Positions 59,233 to 64,000 of a DNA stretch of 64,000 nt are shown here, in pieces. The notes beneath the pieces were generated by a model. That model searched no databases. It was given only the letters and a program-made list of their open reading frames with translations, and was not told the origin of the DNA. Numbering within the stretch: position 1 is the first letter of the stretch; each line of letters opens with the position of its first letter. A program made the translations under genes and the position numbers. This DNA is from G963666705 sp963666705 (lineage in GTDB: Bacteria; Pseudomonadota; Alphaproteobacteria; CADEGL01): positions 186,001 through 250,000 of the forward strand of contig CAXXKO010000029.1 of assembly GCA_963666705.2 (NCBI GenBank). The letters run 5' to 3'.

Positions 59233-60918
59233 CTAATCGTTCGAGCCCGGCCCCAACAGGGCCGTGCGCAGGGGCACGTCGCGGCCGTAAACGTCGTCGC
59301 GGAAGTGCACGGTGCCGTCCTTGTTGGTCCAGGCGGTGAGGTAGGTGATGTGGACGGGGAGCGGCTCGGCGAGCGACACGACCTGGGGGATCTCGCTGGC
59401 GATGGCCGCCTCGATGCGCGCTGGGTCCCAGTCGGACTGGCCGCCGAGGACGACGGCGGCGAAGTCCCGCGGGTGCTGGACGCGCACGCAGCCGTGGCTG
59501 AAGGTTCGCTCGTAACGTTCGAACAGGGTCTTGGACGGGGTGTCGTGGAGGTAGATGTTGAACGGATTGGGGAACATGAACTTGAGGCGGCCGAGGGCGT
59601 TGCCCTCACCCGGCCCCTGGCGCACCTTGTAGGTGAAATTGCGTCGCGTCATGCTTGCCCAGTCGATCGTCGCCGGGTCGATTACAGCGGCGTCGTTGCT
59701 CCAGTCGCTCAAGAGCTCGAAGTTCTTGGCGGCGAGGTAGCCCGGGTCCTCCTTGATCTTGGGCAGGATCTCGTTGCGCGCGATGCTCGGCGGCACGTTC
59801 CAGTATGGGTTCACCACGACATAGGTCATGTCCTTGCTGAAGACGGGCGTGCGGAAGAAGGGCTTGTCCTTGCTGAAGACGGGCGTGCGGAAGAAGGGCT
59901 TGCCGACGACGACCCGGGTCACGAAGATCGTCTTGGGCTCGTCCACGACCTTCAGGTGGAAGTCGGCCAGGTTCACGAACACGTAGCGCTGGCCGAGATC
60001 GTCGGACATCCAGCGCCGCCGCTCCATGTTGATGAGGATCTGCTCGACCCGCTCGCCGGCCGTCACGTTGAGGGCCTGGAGCGTCTTGGGCCCGATCTTG
60101 GCGTCGGGCTCGAGGCCGTGGCGGTTCTGGAAACGGACCGCGGCGGCCACGAGCTCGTCATCGAAGAGCCGCGCGTCGCCGCCGCTCGCCGACAGGTCCT
60201 GCTCGGGCGCAAGGTCGCCCTCGGCGCGCAGGCGCGCACGCAGGCTCACGACCCGGTCGTCGGTCATCCCGGGCTTGAGGGTCGGCCCCTCGGGCACGGC
60301 CGGCCATCCCCCGGCGCCGGCGATTGCATCGTAGCGGGCGTATGTCGCCTTCAAGCGGCGGTACTGGTCCTGTTGGGGCTGGTAGCCGGCGACGAAGGCG
60401 CGGATATCCTCGGCGTTGGCGGCGGCGTCGCGGATCACCGCGGCCCGGTCCACCTCCTCCGGGAAGATGTAATGCTCGGGATCGACCTGGCTCGGCTCGA
60501 GGCGGCCGGCGGCGAGGTCGGACGCAAAGCGGACGAGGCCGAGGCTCATCCCCACTTCGAGGGTGGCGAGGTCCTCGGGCGTTTGCGCCGCCAGCAAGCC
60601 GCGGATGCGCGAGGCGCCGTAATCCGCCGGATCGAGGCCGTCGAGATCGGCGGCGGCGATGACCTCGGAGAGGATGCGCGCCCGGGCGCTCACGCCCTCC
60701 GCCTCACCGACCCAGACCGGCGCCATGCCGCGCGCCCGGTAGAAGTCGAGGAGCATGGCGAGGTCGCGCTCGTCCTGCTCGCTCGAGAGCTGCCCCGCTC
60801 CGGTGCCGAGCCGGGATTCGAGCGCCTCGGTCAGGTGCGCCGCGTTCGCGGGCGCGGCACCCAGAAGCATCGCCGCGAGGATCGCGGCGCGCAGGCCAAT
60901 TCCGATAAGTGCTCTCAT
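59233..60918 (-). CDS. YcbB-type L,D-transpeptidase with internal 12-residue duplication
   Basis: A 561-residue periplasmic enzyme that forms 3-3 peptidoglycan crosslinks. The signal peptide is ALIGIGLRAAILAAMLLGAA. A scaffold domain (ADYGASRIRGLL region) and a peptidoglycan-binding domain (VAAAVRFQNRHGLEPDAKIG, KTLQALN) precede the YkuD domain, with the catalytic SHGCVRVQHP (Cys about 477). Just before the conserved MTYVVVNPYWNVPPSIA the sequence KPFFRTPVFSKD occurs twice in tandem; relatives have one copy. The ATG at 60918 begins MRALIGIGL; the frame opens 25 codons upstream. Confidence 0.9.
   Translation of the reverse strand: MRALIGIGLRAAILAAMLLGAAPANAAHLTEALESRLGTGAGQLSSEQDERDLAMLLDFYRARGMAPVWVGEAEGVSARARILSEVIAAADLDGLDPADYGASRIRGLLAAQTPEDLATLEVGMSLGLVRFASDLAAGRLEPSQVDPEHYIFPEEVDRAAVIRDAAANAEDIRAFVAGYQPQQDQYRRLKATYARYDAIAGAGGWPAVPEGPTLKPGMTDDRVVSLRARLRAEGDLAPEQDLSASGGDARLFDDELVAAAVRFQNRHGLEPDAKIGPKTLQALNVTAGERVEQILINMERRRWMSDDLGQRYVFVNLADFHLKVVDEPKTIFVTRVVVGKPFFRTPVFSKDKPFFRTPVFSKDMTYVVVNPYWNVPPSIARNEILPKIKEDPGYLAAKNFELLSDWSNDAAVIDPATIDWASMTRRNFTYKVRQGPGEGNALGRLKFMFPNPFNIYLHDTPSKTLFERYERTFSHGCVRVQHPRDFAAVVLGGQSDWDPARIEAAIASEIPQVVSLAEPLPVHITYLTAWTNKDGTVHFRDDVYGRDVPLRTALLGPGSND
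59831..59902 (-). repeat. 36-bp in-frame tandem duplication in the L,D-transpeptidase gene
   Basis: Two exact 36-bp units (59831-59866 and 59867-59902) encode KPFFRTPVFSKD-type 12-residue repeats. The frame is kept. The repeat lies immediately before the catalytic YkuD core strand. Confidence 0.93.
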
Positions 60919-61045
60919 GGGTCTCCGCCTCTCATTGCCATACAGACCGCCAATCATGCCGAGCGTGATAGGACGGCACGCGCACCGACGCAATGGTGGG
61001 CGACGTCGGGACGCTCGATCGAGCGCCTCATGCGGGGAAAGTGCA

Positions 61046-61075
61046 TTGAAAAGTTCACATTAATGGTAATATTAT
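61046..61075 (+). promoter_or_regulatory. Candidate sigma-70 promoter of the AbiE-like pair
   Basis: TTGAAA (61046-61051) and TATTAT (61070-61075) are separated by 18 bp inside a locally AT-rich stretch between the divergent L,D-transpeptidase and the antitoxin gene, about 58 bases before the ATG. Found by eye only. Confidence 0.45.
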
Positions 61076-61391
61076 GTCCAACAATGTAGCATGAGATAGC
61101 GAGAGCGTCTGGCCCGAGCGGTCTTGAGAGAAATGAGATATACCACCCTTCTGATCGAACGGATCGCCGAGATTGGTCGCGCCAAGGGTTTCAAGGTCGC
61201 CGATATTGCCGAGCGGGCCGGAATTTCACCGGCGGCGCTCTCTCGCGCGCGCAAGACAGGCAAGTTCAACAGCGATACCCTGGAACGCTTGATCGCCGCG
61301 CTCGATATCGCCATTGCGCTCGAGGCGAGGACGACGCCCAAGAGCCACACGCTATCGATGGTGACGAAGAAGCTCAATGCGGGCCGGCGGC

Positions 61392-62717
61392 CACTAGTGT
61401 CCGGTTAACTGCGGCGGTTTTCCGGTTAGTGGGTTGTGGTTAAACGTTCTTTCGGGATATTCGCGTGTCACCGACTTGAACTCCCGGTGTTAAGCCAGAC
61501 ATGCTCCTGCCTTCCCGGTCAGGAGCATGGCTCATGTATGCAGGCAAGATCGTTTTCGCCCAGGTGATCGACCATCTGCCCGTGCACAGCTTGCGCCGTT
61601 GCGTCCACCGCTACGGCGGCGATCGCAGGCTGCGAAGCTTCTCCTGCCTCGATCGGTATCTGTGCATGGCCTTCGCGCAGCTGACCTATCGCGAGAGCCT
61701 GCGCGACATCGAGGCCTGCCTGCGCGCCCAGCACACCAAGCTCTACCACATGGGCATCCGCGGGCGCGTCGCCCGCGCCACCTTGGCCGACGCCAACGAG
61801 AGGCGCGACTGGCGCATCCATGCCGACTTCGCCCAGGCGCTGATCCGCATCGCCCGGCCGCTCTATGCCCAAGACAGCTTCGGCCTCGAGCTCGACCACA
61901 CCGTCTATGCCCTCGACTCGACCACCATCGACCTCTGCCTCGCGGTCTTCCCCTGGGCCCCGTTCCAGCGCACCAAGGCCGCCATCAAGCTCCACACCCT
62001 CTTGGATCTGCGCGGCAATATCCCAACTTTCATCCATATCAGCGACGGCCGATGGCACGACGTGAGGGTGCTCGACGAGCTGGTCCCCGAGCCCGGCGCC
62101 TTCTACGTCCTGGACCGCGGATACATCCATTTCGCCCGCCTCCATCGCCTGAGCCAGGGCGCCGCCTTCTTCGTCGTCCGGGCACGGGCCAAGTTCCAGT
62201 TCCGCAGGATCGCGTCCCGCGCAATCGACAAGACCACCGGCCTGCGCTGCGACCAGACCATCCGCACCGCCGGCCAGCACACCGCCACCGACTACCCGGA
62301 CAGGCTCCGCCGCGTCCGATACCGCGACCCCGAGAGCGGCAAGGCCTTCACCTTCCTGACCAACAACTTCACCCTGCCGGCGCTGACCATCGCCCAGCTC
62401 TACAAATGCCGCTGGCAGGTCGAGCTGTTCTTCAAATGGATCAAGCAGCACCTGCGCATCAAGCGCTTCTACGGCACCTCCGAGAACGCCGTCAAATCCC
62501 AGATCTGGATCGCCGTCTCCGTCTATGTGTTGATCGCCATCGTCAAGAAGCGCTTGGCTATCAACGCCAGCCTCTACACAATCCTCCAGGTCCTCAGCCT
62601 CACCGTCTTCGAAAAAACACCGCTCCTTCAATTGCTTACAAATCCAGAAACCACGACACCAATCCACCCCCATGCTAACCAATTGAATCTATTTGACTAT
62701 TAACCGGACACTAGTGG
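61392..62717 (+). mobile_element. IS4-family insertion sequence in the antitoxin gene
   Basis: 1326 bp with inverted ends CACTAGTGTCCGGTTAA on both sides. It is flanked by the exact 9-bp target duplication GCCGGCGGC (61383-61391 and 62718-62726). It is the same family as the pair at 38590-41337 but a different, diverged member. It looks intact and recent. Confidence 0.93.
61534..62703 (+). CDS. IS4-family transposase
   Basis: A 389-residue transposase. First Asp in TVYALDSTTIDLCL, second in FYVLDRGYIHFARL, and the Y(2)R(3)E(6)K signature in YKCRWQVELFFKWIK. The start MYAGKIVFAQVIDHL is preferred; an in-frame ATG 11 codons upstream lies before the AGGAGC Shine-Dalgarno. It is clearly homologous to the 38603 and 40038 proteins but with many substitutions. 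Confidence 0.93.
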   Translation: MYAGKIVFAQVIDHLPVHSLRRCVHRYGGDRRLRSFSCLDRYLCMAFAQLTYRESLRDIEACLRAQHTKLYHMGIRGRVARATLADANERRDWRIHADFAQALIRIARPLYAQDSFGLELDHTVYALDSTTIDLCLAVFPWAPFQRTKAAIKLHTLLDLRGNIPTFIHISDGRWHDVRVLDELVPEPGAFYVLDRGYIHFARLHRLSQGAAFFVVRARAKFQFRRIASRAIDKTTGLRCDQTIRTAGQHTATDYPDRLRRVRYRDPESGKAFTFLTNNFTLPALTIAQLYKCRWQVELFFKWIKQHLRIKRFYGTSENAVKSQIWIAVSVYVLIAIVKKRLAINASLYTILQVLSLTVFEKTPLLQLLTNPETTTPIHPHANQLNLFDY

Positions 62718-62938
62718 CCGGCGGCTTCAACTGAAGCCCGAGGAACTCAGGCCCTTCCTGCGCGATTTCCGACGGTCGAAGAAGGCCGAGCGTGCGTACA
62801 GCCACCTCATCGGCGTGATCGAGGAGGTGCCGATCGATCAGCTCCATACCCTCGTTATCGACGGCGAGGCGAGCTTCCGCTCGCTCGGCCGGATCGCCGC
62901 GTTTGTCGAAGGCGAGGGCGAGACCGTCGAGTGGATTC

Positions 62939-63586
62939 GTGGCAACATCTGAGCCACCCCGATGGCCGGGGCTATTGGCGATGGCGCTGTCGGCGCTCGA
63001 TACCCTGCCGCCTGGAATCGCGTGGTCGTGGGGCGGGGGGACGGCGCTCGCCATGCATCTGGCCCACCGGGTCAGCGACGATATCGACATCTTCTTCACG
63101 GACGCGCACGCCCTGCGGCTCCTCTCGCCCCAGCGGAACCGGGCGGTGAAGGCGATCACGGGCAAGTGGCAGGATCCCGGGCACACCATCAAGCTCGAAT
63201 GTGAGGAGGGCGAGATCGACTTCATCGTCGCTCGCCAATTCACTGACCATCCGACCGATCCGGTCGAGATCGAAGGCCGGTCGATATCGCTCGAGACTCC
63301 AGCCGAGGTGCTCGCCAAGAAGCTCCACTATCGTGGCTCGCGGGCGATCGCACGGGATGTGTTCGATATGGCGGCCGCCCTCGAGGCGGTGCCCGATCAG
63401 GTGCGGTTGGCGGTAAGGGCGACACCGGACGGCGCGCGCCGTGCCGCCGACAGCATGCGCCGCCGCACGGCACGGATAATCCGCGAGCTTTCGGGCGCCG
63501 TGCGGCCGACCGTGGAGGGCGAGGCGCTGCTCAGTCTCGATCCGCTGGCGCTGGCGGCCGCTCTAGAGAATATGGCCGGCAATTGA
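62939..63586 (+). CDS. AbiEii/AbiGii-family nucleotidyltransferase toxin
   Basis: A 215-residue nucleotidyltransferase-like toxin of the type used in AbiE abortive-infection and related toxin-antitoxin systems. The motif WGGGTALAMHL (GGGTAL at residues 32-37) and the metal-binding DDID at 47-50 are present, followed by ISLETPAEVLAKKLHYRG and ARDVFDMAAAL. The GTG at 62939 is chosen (ATSEPPRWPGLL); it overlaps the antitoxin stop by 14 bases. With the antitoxin split by an IS, either the toxin is little expressed or it is tolerated. Confidence 0.87.
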   Translation: MATSEPPRWPGLLAMALSALDTLPPGIAWSWGGGTALAMHLAHRVSDDIDIFFTDAHALRLLSPQRNRAVKAITGKWQDPGHTIKLECEEGEIDFIVARQFTDHPTDPVEIEGRSISLETPAEVLAKKLHYRGSRAIARDVFDMAAALEAVPDQVRLAVRATPDGARRAADSMRRRTARIIRELSGAVRPTVEGEALLSLDPLALAAALENMAGN

Positions 63587-63639
63587 GGCGGCGTAAGCGA
63601 AAGGCCGCCGGAATTCATACCGACGGCCCTTCCTCGAAT

Positions 63640-63715
63640 TGGCTCCCCGGGCCGGACTCGAACCAGCGACAAGGCGGTTAACAGCCGCCTGCTCTACCAA
63701 CTGAGCTACCGGGGA
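63640..63715 (-). tRNA. tRNA-Asn (anticodon GTT), CCA encoded
   Basis: The 76-nt minus-strand cloverleaf runs from 63715 to 63640. Acceptor stem TCCCCGG pairs with CCGGGGA followed by GCCA; the D arm contains GCTCAGTTGGTAGAGC; the anticodon loop is CTGTTAA with anticodon GTT at its centre; the T arm has GGTTCGAGTCC. All stems pair. No integrase or attachment duplicate is seen beside it. Confidence 0.95.
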
Positions 63716-63904
63716 TCAGAGCGCCCGCATTCAGCTCGCGTGACGGTGCCCGGAACCTAGGAAATGGGATTCAACCGGTCAAGGGTTAACGTATCCTTTA
63801 TCGGCGAATGACGGTCGTCGGAATTCTCGGCTTGCCAGCCACGCGGGCGTCGGCACAATGCGCTGCGAATTCGCGGGATGGAATGGAGACGGCGGTATGG
63901 GCGC

Positions 63905-64000
63905 ATGAGCAAGGTGGTGGGCGTGGATGTGGGGGGGACCTTCACCGACCTCATCCTGATCGACGAGGCGGACGGCACCATCCATGTCGCCAAGGTGCCG
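63905..64000 (+). CDS. Hydantoinase A/oxoprolinase-type protein, N-terminus only
   Basis: The first 32 codons are visible before the window edge. MSKVVGVDVGGTFTDLILID is the actin-like phosphate-binding N-terminus of HyuA/5-oxoprolinase family proteins, which hydrolyse hydantoins, 5-oxoproline or carboxylate acetone with ATP. The substrate cannot be inferred from this part. It is divergent from tRNA-Asn across about 190 bases in which I see no gene. Confidence 0.82.
   Translation, partial: MSKVVGVDVGGTFTDLILIDEADGTIHVAKVP

Larger units (their letters stand above)
61133..62952 (+). pseudogene. HTH antitoxin of an AbiE-like pair, split by an IS4 element
   Basis: The 5' part (61133-61391) encodes an XRE-like helix-turn-helix (FKVADIAERAGISPAALSRA). 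The 3' part (62727-62952) continues LQLKPEELRPFLRDFRRSKK and ends GETVEWIRGNI. Deleting the IS4 element and one 9-bp duplicate restores one frame (KLNAGRRLQLKPEEL) of about 160 residues. As it stands, the 5' fragment ends four codons into the IS (after RRPLVSG), so the DNA-binding half may still be made without its C-terminal half. It overlaps the toxin gene by 14 bases. Confidence 0.85.

Noticed and set aside
63640..64000. Genomic-island attachment site at tRNA-Asn
   Set aside because: No integrase gene and no duplicated tRNA 3' end was seen within the window.

Overview
The window is a 64 kb piece of a GC-rich (roughly two thirds G+C) alphaproteobacterial chromosome. The best lineage evidence is a GapR-type DUF2312 gene next to a DUF1244 gene (29.4-30.0 kb), a pairing typical of Alphaproteobacteria. 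The full-length fused indolepyruvate ferredoxin oxidoreductases and the flavin- and acyl-CoA-based catabolic genes would suit a Rhodospirillales-like heterotroph; the order is inference. No rRNA, CRISPR array or prophage module was seen. The only tRNA is tRNA-Asn(GTT) near the right end.

Left arm (1-27.9 kb), metabolism. A heterotrimeric HcnABC/opine-oxidase-like dehydrogenase runs off the left edge. It is followed by a PIN toxin-antitoxin pair, a luciferase-like flavin oxidoreductase, a SnoaL-like protein, a GNAT acetyltransferase, an IS1182-family element, a fused indolepyruvate:ferredoxin oxidoreductase, a DUF1326 protein, a divergent D-2-hydroxyacid dehydrogenase, a PhyH-type dioxygenase, an EamA exporter, a second luciferase-like enzyme, a secreted amidohydrolase, an enoyl-CoA hydratase with an ADP-forming acyl-CoA synthetase, and a universal stress protein. 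The most unusual block is a tightly packed six-gene minus-strand operon (26.4 to 20.7 kb): a DapA-family lyase, two proteins that each carry two ectoine-synthase-like cupin domains, and a second HcnABC-like trimeric dehydrogenase. One subunit of that dehydrogenase is broken by a tandem duplication and a frameshift. The block looks like a catabolic route for a cyclic amino or imino acid whose substrate I cannot name.

Middle (28-35.6 kb). An IS630-type element, DUF1244, gapR, a MITE-like palindromic element inserted at the gapR stop codon and then duplicated around an IS1182 fragment, a second fused indolepyruvate oxidoreductase, and a nucleotide-sugar epimerase.

IS graveyard (36.0-49.7 kb). 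Nearly 14 kb is stacked insertion sequences: an IS630 split by an IS256; two nearly identical IS4 copies that flank 122 bp of AT-rich DNA and share one outer target duplication; an IS1380 stump; and an IS21 that itself holds an IS3, an IS1595 and a second IS21. Several 8-9 bp target duplications are exact, so much of the order of insertion can be read. The island truncates a CoxL-type molybdenum hydroxylase gene.

Right arm (49.7-64 kb). A glutamate-synthase-like operon (class II glutaminase, a GXGXG-FMN fusion, and a GltD-like reductase with an FMN-like tail) is split by an IS1182 element. It is followed by a VapBC pair, a Tat-exported DUF882 peptidase, a YcbB-type L,D-transpeptidase with a 36-bp in-frame duplication, an AbiE-like toxin-antitoxin pair whose antitoxin carries an IS4 insertion, tRNA-Asn, and the start of a hydantoinase A-type gene. 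At least twelve recognisable IS elements or fragments in 64 kb indicate a genome under recent IS expansion.
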